The notes beneath the pieces are model-generated. The model did not search any database. It was not told where the DNA came from and saw nothing but the letters and a program-made list of their open reading frames with translations. This document shows, one piece after another, positions 21,301 through 32,385 of a stretch of DNA of 64,000 bases. The DNA comes from Streptomyces maremycinicus (GTDB lineage: Bacteria; Actinomycetota; Actinomycetes; Streptomycetales; Streptomycetaceae): NCBI RefSeq assembly GCF_001184025.1, contig NZ_BBYG01000009.1:1-64000 (forward strand), given 5' to 3'. Both the position numbers and the translations under genes were made by a program. Every line of letters begins with the position of its first letter. Positions within the stretch are counted from its first letter, which is position 1.

Positions 21301-22454
21301 GTGGCGGTGAGCTCGAGCAGACCGGCCATGTTGAGGTCGGCGCCGTAAGCGGGGACGGTGGCCGCGTTGCGCGCGAGCAGCTCGGCCAGCGGACCTCCCG
21401 CGGGCGTCCCCGCCCTCACCCCGCCCGCCCCCGGTACGGCCCCGCCCGCCCCCGGTACGGCCTCCGTCTCTCCCCCTGCCCCTACCCCTACCCCAGCCCC
21501 AGCTCCTGCCTCCGCAGAACCGCCATAGGCACCGCCACCGCGAGTGGCACCCGCACCGGCACCGGCACCCACGTCCTGAGCCGCACCCACATCCGAACCC
21601 ACACCCTCACTCACCCCCACGGACGCCACCGTCATCCGCTCGCCCTGGCGCGCGTGATCGCCCGGCGGCGGGTCGCCGGTGTAGTCGTCGGGCATCGGGA
21701 TCCCGGGGCGCAGCGGCACCGCGAAGCCGACCTCTCGGTGGCCGGACCGGAGCGCGGTGCCGAGGACGGCGACGACCGCGCCCGTCTCCGCGTCGAGGAC
21801 CGGTCCCCCGGCGGCGCCACCGCCCAGCCGCAGCGCGTCACGGCCCGCCGTGCCGATCGCCAGCTCCAGGGCCCCGTCGAGGAGGTGGAAGCGGTCCGTC
21901 GCCGTGTACGTCACGGACGTCGCGCCCAGCACCCGTGCCTCGCGCCAGCAGCCGGCCGCCAGCCGGACGTACCGGCCGGGCTCGACGCCGTCGCGGACGG
22001 TCACCGGCAGCGGGACCGCGCCGAGGCCCTCGGTGCGCACCAGGGCCAGGTCGAGTTCCGGGAGGAGGGTGACCGCGTCGGCGGTCACGACGCAGCTGCG
22101 GTCACCGTCGGCGTACAGCACGAGCCGGGGCAGGCCGTCGACCGCCTCATGGCTCGTGACGACCGTGCCGTGGTGGTCGGCGACGAATCCGGTGCCGCGC
22201 GGCCGACCCGCGAGGTCGCGGATCCGGACGAGTGAGGGACCGCCGTCGGCGGCGGCGAGATCGGAGGCGAGCTCCGTGCCCCGGGCGTCCGGAGCGTCCG
22301 GGGCGTCCGGGGCGTCCGGGGCGTCCGGGGCGTCCGGCGGGGCCAGGGGATCCAGCGGACCCCGGGGATCCCCCGGGCGGGCCCGGCTCGCGCCCGGCGG
22401 GGAGTCGCCCCGCGGGGAGCCGTGCCGCGGTGTCCGCGGGCCTCGTCCCGCCAT
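18384..22454 (-). CDS. trypsin-like domain / STAND-type NTPase fusion, likely catalytically altered
   Basis: A 1356-residue protein. A Pro/Asp-rich N-terminus includes a 9-bp repeat encoding (PDA)n. A trypsin-like fold follows, with His102 (VVTSHEAVDG) and Asp135 (ELDLALV). The nucleophile motif reads GGGAAGGPVL, with Ala215 where GDSGGP serine is expected. After a low-complexity Gly/Ala linker comes an NTPase domain. Its Walker A is GAPGSGRT, with Arg444 in place of lysine, and its Walker B-like strand is PLLLLLDGPEEMP. The C-terminal 600 residues are helical, HEAT/armadillo-like. ATG at 22454 has GGGAGG 7 nt upstream. Similar large proteins are annotated in Streptomyces as trypsin-like; the function is unknown. 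Sensor-type proteins of this architecture (family knowledge) often act in conflict or signalling. Confidence 0.85.
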   Translation of the reverse strand: MAGRGPRTPRHGSPRGDSPPGASRARPGDPRGPLDPLAPPDAPDAPDAPDAPDAPDARGTELASDLAAADGGPSLVRIRDLAGRPRGTGFVADHHGTVVTSHEAVDGLPRLVLYADGDRSCVVTADAVTLLPELDLALVRTEGLGAVPLPVTVRDGVEPGRYVRLAAGCWREARVLGATSVTYTATDRFHLLDGALELAIGTAGRDALRLGGGAAGGPVLDAETGAVVAVLGTALRSGHREVGFAVPLRPGIPMPDDYTGDPPPGDHARQGERMTVASVGVSEGVGSDVGAAQDVGAGAGAGATRGGGAYGGSAEAGAGAGVGVGAGGETEAVPGAGGAVPGAGGVRAGTPAGGPLAELLARNAATVPAYGADLNMAGLLELTATSVASDGPPEALSGHIGRTVTDSLAAAEPVERVGPAREFAAFTTSRAAVLGLVGAPGSGRTTELAALAARRDRGAQPAPTLWLRGADLRAGDDSLADAVRRTLSRAARIVAASGSASGSGPVSGAASAAGSASRSVSGEASGPAHGGPAVGWGRGAGSDPYGASGLRGLGEVTPERLARLARAVGRPLLLLLDGPEEMPPVLAHRLAEWTEGTAEWLRETGTRLVVACRAEYWERAGAEFPPELLHGTAPVGDPLPPCVRLGDLTADEAREARARYGVPEGALDAPDDRHPLTLRLLAEVRAALPGPREPVPVDRDDVLSAYLDLMCLRVAVRLAAENGLRGTAVRRLAAKVSGQVHEAARRSLGPGQGELDRASFEAVFPWGPAPARLGGGTGWASAVLTEGLLVPAGRGYRFAHEELADWIQGIHLDLDEALRALVHRRRPPGGGHRLPVPHHRVGPVVQSLLLLARQQGPHRLALRLRELVHALDADPHSWWAARLLAETLLRVPDAAPYTGVLRLLADLIGAGAQPHGRFVDFGPAFWTGLALPADARLDLLRRLVLADGAPHDADAPRHLDAVARLLAADPTAVQRCLTDWFDDERPLPATPHATVATAAQALLHTHRHRALDDLTEALVDCAHPRADELLAVLAEEEPSALCRAVDRWSHDARQTRWFAAATYGLRAAPHIRTDADRRLLRYAALVLLTRPADRAPHGGALALLVRDPETRSRYLPQAVERFTAGDPELPPSALLVALDTHPEPVLDAFRSRLRGPDRADTGSVLRALADVTTPALAPRVAALVRETVRRRPEAAGQVAAYVDRRLDFGPDARAVLLPLVTGLLDGDGPEQVRAALAGVLAAPGTARSRPLRAELLDHLLARERAPEVLDAVLHGAAGRDGEELRTLVHRTGLLLVRTPDGATRFDRGLVELARHVPGFAARVVDWLSDAPGEWAAVVGPSARRTIENLPGARVLA

Positions 22455-22759
22455 CGCCGTACCTCCCGCCGCGCCCGCGTGCCTTGGGTCCGACGGTAGG
22501 GGCGGGATGATCAGCGGGACAGATCGCGGAACGAACGCGCCCCCCTGCACTCCCTCGGTTCACTCCGAGCGCCTGCCCGGACGGGTGAATGAACCAGGGG
22601 CGCCGGATACACCCTAGGGGTGGGGGAACCGAGGGGGGACCGTGGAGCGGCGGCGCAGCACCACCCCGTGTTCGCCGCTCCACGGGCACCACGGTTTCCC
22701 GCTCCACGGGCACCACGGGTCACGGCTCCACGGGCACCACACGGCGTGCCCGGTACCGC
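22455..22759. promoter_or_regulatory. intergenic region truB / NTPase gene
   Basis: No gene is visible. It carries an 11-bp stem (22642-22652 with 22673-22683) that may terminate the truB message, a 24-bp repeat, and probably a promoter for the downstream protease-NTPase gene. Confidence 0.4.
22677..22740. repeat. 24-bp direct repeat, three copies
   Basis: GCTCCACGGGCACCAC recurs at 22677, 22701 and 22725. The first copy overlaps the right arm of the hairpin that follows truB. There are no unique spacers, so it is not a CRISPR array. Confidence 0.85.
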
Positions 22760-23665
22760 TCAGCCGAACACGGCGAGGCTCTTCGCCTTGCCCTTCTGTT
22801 CCTCGACCAGGGCCAGGAACCGGCCCTCGGGGTCGAAGACGGCGACGGCGCCCGCGCCGGCGTACTCGTCGGGCATCTCCAGGCGTACGCCGTTGGTGAG
22901 CAGTTGGGCCCGCTTGGCGTCCACGTTCCAGCGGGGGAACGCGGCGGTGGCCGCCTCGGCGATCGGCATCACGCTCAGCTCCTGCTGGAGCTGGTCGAGC
23001 GTCTTCGCCGAGTCCAGCTTGTAGGGGCCGACGCGGGTACGGCGCAGGGCGGTGAGGTGGCCGCCGACGCCGAGATCGGCGCCCAGGTCGCGGGCGAGGG
23101 CCCGGATGTAGGTGCCGGAGGAGCAGACGACGGAGACGACCAGGTCCAGGACCGGGGTGCCGTCCTCGGCCACGGCGTCTCTGACGTCGTACACGGAGAA
23201 GGAGGAGACCGTGACCGGGCGGGCCGGGATCTCGAACTCCTCGCCGTCGCGGGCCCGCTTGTAGGAGCGGACCCCGTTGATCTTGATGGCGCTGACCTTG
23301 GACGGCACCTGCATGATGTCGCCGCTCAGCTTGGCGATACCCGCGTCGATCGCGTCCCGGGTGACCTTCGAGGCGTCCGTGGACCCCGTGATCTCGCCCT
23401 CCGCGTCGTCCGTCAAGGTCGTCTGACCGAGCCGGACCGTGCCCAGGTATTCCTTCTCGGTGAGCGCCAGGTGCCCGAGGAGCTTGGTCGCCCTCTCGAT
23501 GCCGAGGACGAGGACGCCCGTCGCCATCGGGTCGAGCGTGCCGGCGTGGCCGACCCGGCGGGTCTTGGCGATCCCCCGCATCTTGGCCACGACGTCGTGC
23601 GAAGTGAAGCCCGACGGCTTGTCGACGATGACAAGGCCGTCGGGCGGGGTCTGCTTGCGGTTCAT
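22760..23665 (-). CDS. truB: tRNA pseudouridine(55) synthase
   Basis: Makes pseudouridine 55 in the T-loop of tRNA. The protein has 301 residues. The catalytic aspartate lies in GHAGTLDPMATGVLVLG. DGLVIVDKPSGFTSHDVV opens the protein as in the family, and GTYIRALARDLG is the motif III region. Its ATG overlaps the rbfA stop (TGATG), so the two are translationally coupled. Confidence 0.97.
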   Translation of the reverse strand: MNRKQTPPDGLVIVDKPSGFTSHDVVAKMRGIAKTRRVGHAGTLDPMATGVLVLGIERATKLLGHLALTEKEYLGTVRLGQTTLTDDAEGEITGSTDASKVTRDAIDAGIAKLSGDIMQVPSKVSAIKINGVRSYKRARDGEEFEIPARPVTVSSFSVYDVRDAVAEDGTPVLDLVVSVVCSSGTYIRALARDLGADLGVGGHLTALRRTRVGPYKLDSAKTLDQLQQELSVMPIAEAATAAFPRWNVDAKRAQLLTNGVRLEMPDEYAGAGAVAVFDPEGRFLALVEEQKGKAKSLAVFG

Positions 23666-24114
23666 CAGGCGGAGTCGTCCGTCTCGTCCTCGTCGCCGGG
23701 CTTGCGGTACGGATCGGCGTCGCCGGCGTACCCGGCGCCCGCGGACACCTCGCGGACCTTCTCGTCGGCGGCCCGCGCCTTGTCGAGGAGGTCGTCGATG
23801 GTGCGGGCGTTGTCCGGCAGTGCGTCGGCGACGAAGGCCAGCGTCGGCGTGAACTTCACGCCCGCCGCGCGGCCCACCTCGGAGCGCAGGACGCCCTTGG
23901 CGCTCTCCAGCCCGGCGGCCGCGGCCGCCCGCTCCTCGTCGTCCCCGTACACCGTGTAGAAGACCGTCGCCTCCCGGAGGTCACCCGTCACCCGGGTGTC
24001 CGTGATGGTGACGTGAGAGCCGAGCCGCGGGTCCTTGATCCCGCGCTGGAGCTTCTGGGCCACCACCTGCTGGATGAGGTCCGCCAGCCTCTTGGCGCGC
24101 GCGTTGTCGGCCAC
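23665..24114 (-). CDS. rbfA: 30S ribosome-binding factor A
   Basis: A 149-residue KH-like factor in late maturation of the small subunit. It starts MADNARAKRLADLIQQVVAQ, and has the conserved VTITDTRVTGDLREATVFYTV. The acidic C-terminal tail (GDEDETDDSA) is typical in actinomycetes. GTG at 24114 is the start expected from the family; the longer open frame upstream is not coding. Confidence 0.95.
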   Translation of the reverse strand: MADNARAKRLADLIQQVVAQKLQRGIKDPRLGSHVTITDTRVTGDLREATVFYTVYGDDEERAAAAAGLESAKGVLRSEVGRAAGVKFTPTLAFVADALPDNARTIDDLLDKARAADEKVREVSAGAGYAGDADPYRKPGDEDETDDSA

Positions 24115-24157
24115 TGGTCCGTCTCCCGTTCGTTCTTCTCTTGCGTTCTGTGGTCGG

Positions 24158-24451
24158 TCAGTCGTCTTCGCCGTGGAAGCGGCGTCTGACCGACAGCAGC
24201 TCCACCTCGGGGCGGCCGGCGACCAGCCGTTCGCACCGGTCCAGTACATCGGTCAGATGCTCCGCGTCACCGGAGACCACGGCGAGACCGATCTTGGTCC
24301 TGCGGTGGAGATCCTGGTCGTCCACCTCGGCCGCGCTCACCGCGAACTTGCGCTGGAGCTCGGCGACGATCGGACGGACGACGGAGCGCTTCTCCTTCAG
24401 CGACCGTACGTCGCCGAGGAGGAGGTCGAAGGACAGAGTCCCCACGTACAT
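24158..24451 (-). CDS. DUF503 (YlxP-like) protein
   Basis: A 97-residue protein of the DUF503 family, small proteins regularly encoded between infB and rbfA. It begins MYVGTLSFDLLLGDVRSLKEKRSVVRP, the family hallmark. KIGLAVVSGD and the LLSVRRRFHGEDD end fit the family. The start at 24451 is chosen by family length; its ribosome binding site is weak. A role in ribosome assembly has been suggested from context only. Confidence 0.92.
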   Translation of the reverse strand: MYVGTLSFDLLLGDVRSLKEKRSVVRPIVAELQRKFAVSAAEVDDQDLHRRTKIGLAVVSGDAEHLTDVLDRCERLVAGRPEVELLSVRRRFHGEDD

Positions 24452-24630
24452 GTGTAACCGGTTCACCCGCCGGTACGGGATCGACGGCCCTGCCGCCATG
24501 GGACAGGGACATCAAGAACGGTACAACGATCCGGCCGACGGCTCGACGGGGTTTTACCCGGTCGCGCCGGCCGGCGGATCCGGCCCGGCCGGCGTGCGGG
24601 GATGAGGCCCGTTCCGGGCCGAAGCAGAGG

Positions 24631-24693
24631 CCGGGGGCAAAAGCCCCCGGTACGGCCCGCCGGCCGACGGGACCAGGTCCCGTCGGCCGGCGG
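24631..24693 (-). terminator. double hairpin after infB
   Basis: Two consecutive stems: CCGGGGGC-aaaa-GCCCCCGG (24631-24650) and a perfect 18-bp inverted repeat (24657-24674 with 24676-24693). They lie just past the infB stop, so the downstream DUF503-rbfA-truB part may need its own promoter or read-through. Confidence 0.85.
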
Positions 24694-24706
24694 CGAAGCA
24701 TCGGGC

Positions 24707-27841
<3,135 letters not shown>

Positions 27842-27892
27842 TTCGCTCCTTTTAGGTCCGGGTGTGTCCGGACCGTCGCTACTTCATGGGCG

Positions 27893-27923
27893 TACTCATC
27901 GCGTGCTCATCGAGTGCTCATCG
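27893..27923 (-). repeat. 11-bp direct repeat in the infB leader
   Basis: T(A/G)CTCATCG recurs at 27893, 27904 and 27915 with exact 11-bp period. This is about one helical turn, in the untranslated leader of infB. Confidence 0.8.
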
Positions 27924-27988
27924 CAATCTCGACCTACTTCCAACTCGCGGGGTACCAGAGCCGCACGGGGGTTCCGTGCGACGCCTTC

Positions 27989-28285
27989 TTACGGTGTTGC
28001 CTGCTGGGCAACGGTCGTCTGCTCGACGTACTGGCGCAACGCCTTTGTGTCGAGCGCTCCCGGGGCTCGCAACGCCCTCGTGAACGCCCGGCGGCGTACC
28101 GCCTGATCGAGACAGACCGGGGCGGGATGCAGATACGCACCCCGGCCGGGCAGCGTACCGCGTGGATCGGGGACACATGTGTCCTTGATCGCCACGATGC
28201 GCAGCAGCTCCGTCTTGGCCGCCCGCTCCCGGCACCCCACACAGGTGCGTTCAGGGCATGCTCCGGCGTGCGTCCGGCCAGACAC
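27989..28285 (-). CDS. ylxR: YlxR/DUF448 RNA-binding protein
   Basis: A 98-residue protein with the cysteine-containing start CPERTCVGCRERAAKTELLRIV and the family motif GRGAYLHP. YlxR proteins sit between nusA and infB in most bacteria. In B. subtilis the homologue (RnpM) binds RNase P RNA. The GTG at 28285 is the first start of the frame; a slightly shorter form is possible. Confidence 0.94.
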   Translation of the reverse strand: MSGRTHAGACPERTCVGCRERAAKTELLRIVAIKDTCVPDPRGTLPGRGAYLHPAPVCLDQAVRRRAFTRALRAPGALDTKALRQYVEQTTVAQQATP

Positions 28286-28430
28286 TGTTAAGTCTACCTC
28301 CCCGCGGCGACCTCACCCCTTCGGGTAAGGAGTCGAACACCTGCCGCGTTACATCTGTCGTGATCTGAGCCACCGCAGGCCGAGATCTATTCCCCGGCTG
28401 CTCACCGGGCCGCTCGACGGGCCCGGTGGG

Positions 28431-29417
28431 CTACTCGGTCGGCTGTTCGACGTCCGGACGGATGTCGATGCGCCAGCCGGTCAGCCGGGCGGCGAGCCGG
28501 GCGTTCTGCCCTTCCTTGCCGATCGCGAGCGACAGCTGGTAGTCCGGCACCGTCACGCGCGCGGAGCGGGCCGCGAGGTCCACGACCTCGACCTTGGAGA
28601 CCCGGGCCGGGGACAGCGCGTTCGCCACCATCTCGGCCGGGTCGTCCGACCAGTCGACGATGTCGATCTTCTCGCCGTTCAGCTCGCCCATCACGTTGCG
28701 CACCCGACCGCCCATGGGGCCGATGCAGGCGCCCTTGGCGTTCAGACCCGAACGGGTGGACCTGACGGCGATCTTCGTGCGGTGACCGGCCTCGCGTGCG
28801 ATGGCGGCGATCTCGACCGAACCGTCGGCGATCTCCGGCACCTCCAGGGCGAAGAGCTTCTTCACCAGGTTGGGGTGGGTGCGGGAGAGCGTCACGGACG
28901 GGCCGCGCATGCCCTTCGCCACCCGGACGACGTACGACCGCAGCCGCATGCCGTGCGGGTACGTCTCGCCGGGGACCTGCTCCTGCACGGGCAGGATGGC
29001 CTCCAGCTTGCCGATGTCCACGAGCACGTTCTTCGGGTCGCGGCCCTGCTGGACCACGCCGGTGACGATGTCGCCCTCACGGCCGGCGTACTCGCCGAGC
29101 GTCGCGTCGTCCTCGGCGTCGCGCAGACGCTGGAGGATCACCTGCTTGGCGGTGGTGGCGGCGATGCGGCCGAAGTCGGACGGGGTGTCGTCGAACGGGC
29201 GGGGCTCCTGCCCCTCCTCGAGGTCCTCGGGGTCCTCCTTCGCCCACACGGTCACATGTCCGGTTTCCCGGTTGAGCTCCACGCGCGCGTGACGGCGACT
29301 TCCCTCGGTGCGGTGGTAGGCGATGAGGAGGGCCGACTCGATCGCCTCGACCAGCAGGTCGAAGGAGATCTCCTTCTCCCGTACCAAGCCCCGCAGGGCA
29401 CTCATGTCGATGTCCAC
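28431..29417 (-). CDS. nusA: transcription termination/antitermination protein NusA
   Basis: RNA-polymerase-associated factor, 328 residues, the short actinobacterial form without C-terminal acidic repeats. The N-terminal polymerase-binding domain (residues 1-120) is followed by S1 ([20 protein letters not shown]), KH1 ([26 protein letters not shown]) and KH2 ([22 protein letters not shown]). GTG at 29417 has GAGGAGG 7 nt upstream, with the rimP stop codon between them, so the two genes are tightly coupled. Confidence 0.97.
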   Translation of the reverse strand: MDIDMSALRGLVREKEISFDLLVEAIESALLIAYHRTEGSRRHARVELNRETGHVTVWAKEDPEDLEEGQEPRPFDDTPSDFGRIAATTAKQVILQRLRDAEDDATLGEYAGREGDIVTGVVQQGRDPKNVLVDIGKLEAILPVQEQVPGETYPHGMRLRSYVVRVAKGMRGPSVTLSRTHPNLVKKLFALEVPEIADGSVEIAAIAREAGHRTKIAVRSTRSGLNAKGACIGPMGGRVRNVMGELNGEKIDIVDWSDDPAEMVANALSPARVSKVEVVDLAARSARVTVPDYQLSLAIGKEGQNARLAARLTGWRIDIRPDVEQPTE

Positions 29418-29419
29418 GG

Positions 29420-29953
29420 CTACGCCTCCTCTTCCATCTCGTTCTCGTCGTTGTCGTCGTTGTGCTTGCTGCTCTTGTCCTTGCGGCTGAACTCGACCTG
29501 TACGCGGGCCTTGTCGATGTCACCGAAGGAGAGTCTGCGGGCGGTGGCCTTGCGGCCCTTCACGCCGGGGACCTCGAGATCGAGTCCCTCGTCGTCGACC
29601 GTCAGGATGCGGGCGACCAGTTCGCCGCCCTCGGTCAGCTGGAACCGCACCAGCCGGTCCACGGCGCGTACGTAGTGGCGGTGTTCGGTGAGTGCGCGCT
29701 CCGCGCCCGGGGTGCCGACCTCGAGGGTGTATTCGCCCTCGCCCATCGCGTCCGTCTCGTCGAGCTTCGCCGAGAGCGCGCGGCTCACATCGGCGATCTG
29801 GTCCAGGTCCGCTCCGGAGTCGGAGTCGACGACGACGCTCAGCACCCGCTTGCGTCCCACGGAGTCCACGGTGATCTCTTCCAGATCCAGTCCCTGGGAG
29901 GCGACGAGCGGTTCCAGGAGCTCTCGCAGCCTCTCGCTCTGGGTGGTGCTCAT
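29420..29953 (-). CDS. rimP: ribosome maturation factor RimP
   Basis: A 177-residue protein needed for 30S maturation. It has the [32 protein letters not shown] core of the family and an unusual acidic/Asn-rich tail ([17 protein letters not shown]). ATG at 29953 has GAGGAG 8 nt upstream; the longer upstream frame is not supported. It heads the rimP-nusA-ylxR-infB unit and diverges from the lipoprotein gene. Confidence 0.95.
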   Translation of the reverse strand: MSTTQSERLRELLEPLVASQGLDLEEITVDSVGRKRVLSVVVDSDSGADLDQIADVSRALSAKLDETDAMGEGEYTLEVGTPGAERALTEHRHYVRAVDRLVRFQLTEGGELVARILTVDDEGLDLEVPGVKGRKATARRLSFGDIDKARVQVEFSRKDKSSKHNDDNDENEMEEEA

Positions 29954-30177
29954 CCGGGTGACTCCTCGGCCGCGTGTGCTGTTGTGGGATGGGGCGCGTG
30001 TCTGGTCAAAGGGTATCCGGTCGCAAGGTGTGTTGCCGTCCACCTGTGCACGGAGGGTGGCGGGCTCTCGCGGGACGGTGCCGCTGAGTGGTGCGGGGCG
30101 ACCGCGCGGGTACGGTGATCACGGGCCCGCCGCCCACCAGGACCCCCGTTCCGTACGAGTTCCCGAGGACGCCCGCC

Positions 30178-30822
30178 GTGCCGTTGCCCCTCCCCTCGCG
30201 CACCCCCTCGGGTCCGCGCAGAAGATCCCTGCTCGCGTCGGCCGCGGGAGCCGCGCTGCTCGTGGGCTGTTCGTCCGGTTCGGAGGAGTCCGAGGAGAGC
30301 GCGAGCGGCACCCCGTCGGCCACCGAGCGGGCACGCGCGCGTGCGGCCCGGGACAGCGGCGCCCTGGTGGCACACTACGACGCCGTGCTCGCCGTGCATC
30401 CGTCGCTGGCGGCGCGGCTGGAGCCGCTGCGGGCGGAGGTCGCGGGACACGTGGAGGCCTTCGGAGGCACGGCGAAGGCGTCACCCTCCGGGTCCCCGTC
30501 CGTGACGGACTCCGTGACGGGCTCCGCGACGGACTCCGTGACGGGCTCGGCCACGGCTTCCGCGACCGGCTCCTCCGGCTCCCCCTCTTCTCCGACGGCC
30601 TCTCCGACGGGCTCCCCGACGAGCGGCGCCTCCGCCGTGGCGCCCGCCGTGCCGATCATGGACACGGACGCGCTCGCCTGGCTGGCCGCCGCCGAGCGGA
30701 CGCTCGCCGACCGCAGGGCCACCGAACTGCTCGACGTCCCGGGCGAATCGGCCCGGCTGCTGGCCTCGGTCGCGGCGGCCGGCGCCGCACACGCCTATCT
30801 GCTGACGGAGGGGACCCGATGA
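30178..30822 (+). CDS. putative Tat-exported lipoprotein, unknown function
   Basis: A 214-residue protein. The N-terminus has RRRSLLASAAGAALLVGCSS: a twin-arginine motif, a short hydrophobic stretch and a lipobox (LVGC). Exported lipidation is therefore likely, and Tat use is possible. The middle has a Ser/Thr/Gly spacer with an 18-bp tandem repeat (SVTGSATD units, near 30.50 kb). The C-terminal helix block is LAWLAAAERTLADRRATELL. GTG at 30178 has GAGGA about 10 nt upstream. Its stop overlaps the next start (ATGA), so it is coupled to the ferritin-like protein. The biochemical role is unknown. Confidence 0.82.
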   Translation: MPLPLPSRTPSGPRRRSLLASAAGAALLVGCSSGSEESEESASGTPSATERARARAARDSGALVAHYDAVLAVHPSLAARLEPLRAEVAGHVEAFGGTAKASPSGSPSVTDSVTGSATDSVTGSATASATGSSGSPSSPTASPTGSPTSGASAVAPAVPIMDTDALAWLAAAERTLADRRATELLDVPGESARLLASVAAAGAAHAYLLTEGTR

Positions 30823-31322
30823 GCGAGGCCACGAGCGACGCGGAGCTGACGGCACTCCAGGCGGCGCTGGCCGCCGAACACGCCGCCGTGTACGGGTACG
30901 GCGTCGTCGGCGGGCGGATCCGCGACGGGCGGCGCGCCGAGGCGCAGGCGGCCTACGACGCGCACCGGGCGCGCCGGGACGCGCTGGCGCGCGAGGTGCG
31001 CGACCTGGGGGCCGAGCCGGTCGCGGCGAACGCCGGGTACGCGCTGCCGTTCCCGGTGCCGGACTCCGCCGCGGCGGTACGGCTCGCGACCGTGCTGGAG
31101 GAACGCGTGGCCGGCGTGTACTCCGACCTGGTGCGGGCAGCCGAGGACGCACGGCGCCGGGACGCCGCGGGCGCGCTGCGGGACGCGGCGGTCCGTGCGG
31201 TGCGCTGGCGCGGCGGGAGCGTAGCCTTCCCTGGTCTCGCCGAGCGGACGGGTACGGATCCGGCCACGGGCACGACGTCCGCACCGGCGGCGGCAGCGCC
31301 CTCGGGCACACCGGCGGCTTGA
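30819..31322 (+). CDS. DUF4439 ferritin-like domain protein
   Basis: A 167-residue, nearly all-helical protein. The start (ELTALQAALAAEHAAVYGYGVVGGRI) and the spaced Glu/His residues resemble the DUF4439 four-helix ferritin-like family. The C-terminus is Ala/Pro/Thr-rich. It is translationally coupled to the preceding lipoprotein. Metal binding is plausible from the fold but the key residues cannot be confirmed by eye. Confidence 0.82.
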   Translation: MSEATSDAELTALQAALAAEHAAVYGYGVVGGRIRDGRRAEAQAAYDAHRARRDALAREVRDLGAEPVAANAGYALPFPVPDSAAAVRLATVLEERVAGVYSDLVRAAEDARRRDAAGALRDAAVRAVRWRGGSVAFPGLAERTGTDPATGTTSAPAAAAPSGTPAA

Positions 31323-31350
31323 CCCGAAGCAGGAAGGGAACGACTCGCGC

Positions 31351-32250
31351 ATGGCTTTCGAACCGCCGCAGCGTTTGGTCAGGGCGCTCGGCGAGACGGC
31401 ACCGGACGGTGACGGCTGGTTGGAGAAGCTGCCGGAGACGGCGCGACAGGCCGTCGCCCTGAGCGAGTTGACCGTCGACCGGGTACAGGTGCCGGGCGGC
31501 CGGACCAGCCTGGTCGTGCTGGTGCGGCGCGCGGACGGGACCCCGGCCGTGCTGAAGCTGGCCCCGCCCCGGTTCCGGCCGGAGGCGGAGCGGGCCGCGC
31601 TGGCGCACTGGGACGGCCTGGGCGCCGTCCAGCTGCTGGAGGGGCCGCAGACCGCGGGGGCACTGCTGCTCGAGCGGCTGCATCCCGATGTGTCGGTACG
31701 GTCGCTGGCGGAGGCCAAGGCCCTGCTGGAGGCGGCGGGGACGGTCCGGCGGCTGTGGGTGGACCCACCGGCCGGCCACTCCTTCGAGTCCGTGGCCGAG
31801 CGGACCGGGCGGCAGGCGGAGGCGATGCGGGCGAGCGCCGAGGCCGCGCCCGACGTGGCCGCCCTGGTGGACGCGGCACTCGCCGCCCGCGCGGGGCTGC
31901 TCGCGGAACCGCCCGAACACAAGCTGCTGCACGGCACGTTCCGGCAGAGCAAGGTGCTCGCGGGCGAGCGGATGCCGTGGCTGGCGGTGGGACCGGATCC
32001 GGTGGTCGGCGAGTGCGCCTTCGACCTGGCCCGGCTGGTCCGCGACCGGGTCGAGGACCTGATCGCCTCGCCGTCCGGGGCACCGACGACCCGACGCCGG
32101 GTGAAGCGGCTCGCGGAGTCGCTGGAACTCGACCAGGAGCGACTGCGCGGCTGGACCCTGTTCCGGGCCGTCGAGTCAGGAGTGCGCGCGCTCCGGGTCG
32201 GCCGGGCCCGCGACGCCGAGCTGCTCCTCGAATTCGCGAGCTGGCTGTAG
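31351..32250 (+). CDS. aminoglycoside phosphotransferase-like protein, probable pseudokinase
   Basis: A 299-residue protein with the APH fold layout: Lys69 (AVLKL), Glu78, a helical part, then the catalytic-loop position LLHGTFRQSKVL (192-203) and PDPVVGECAFDLARL. In active APH kinases the loop reads HGDLHxxN. Here the catalytic Asp is Thr196 and the Asn is replaced, so phosphotransfer looks unlikely. It lies 28 bp after the ferritin-like gene and ends in a strong hairpin. It resembles the aminoglycoside/hydroxyurea kinase-like proteins of Streptomyces, but I would not call it a resistance gene. Confidence 0.82.
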   Translation: MAFEPPQRLVRALGETAPDGDGWLEKLPETARQAVALSELTVDRVQVPGGRTSLVVLVRRADGTPAVLKLAPPRFRPEAERAALAHWDGLGAVQLLEGPQTAGALLLERLHPDVSVRSLAEAKALLEAAGTVRRLWVDPPAGHSFESVAERTGRQAEAMRASAEAAPDVAALVDAALAARAGLLAEPPEHKLLHGTFRQSKVLAGERMPWLAVGPDPVVGECAFDLARLVRDRVEDLIASPSGAPTTRRRVKRLAESLELDQERLRGWTLFRAVESGVRALRVGRARDAELLLEFASWL

Positions 32251-32269
32251 CGCGGGGCGCGGGCCGGGT

Positions 32270-32308
32270 GGCGCTCCCCCGCTGGAGGTCCCCGCGCGGG
32301 GGAGCGCC
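32270..32308. terminator. bidirectional terminator
   Basis: A perfect 13-bp inverted repeat, GGCGCTCCCCCGC with GCGGGGGAGCGCC, has a 13-nt loop. It lies between convergent genes. Confidence 0.8.
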
Positions 32309-32385
32309 GTGGTCCGGCCGACGTGCCTCCCGAGCCTGCCAACCGGAGTCTCGTGGGCGGGCCGACAGGCCCGTCCCGTGCGGCG

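Noticed and set aside
18510..22235. 1241-residue plus-strand frame opposite the protease-NTPase gene
   Set aside because: Composition is that of a mirror frame and there is no ribosome binding site; the minus strand holds recognisable motifs.
22677..22740. Possible CRISPR array (24-bp repeats)
   Set aside because: Only three copies, separated by a few bases, and no spacer sequences.
31351..32250. Call as aminoglycoside resistance gene
   Set aside because: The catalytic aspartate is replaced by threonine and the genomic context is not a resistance context.
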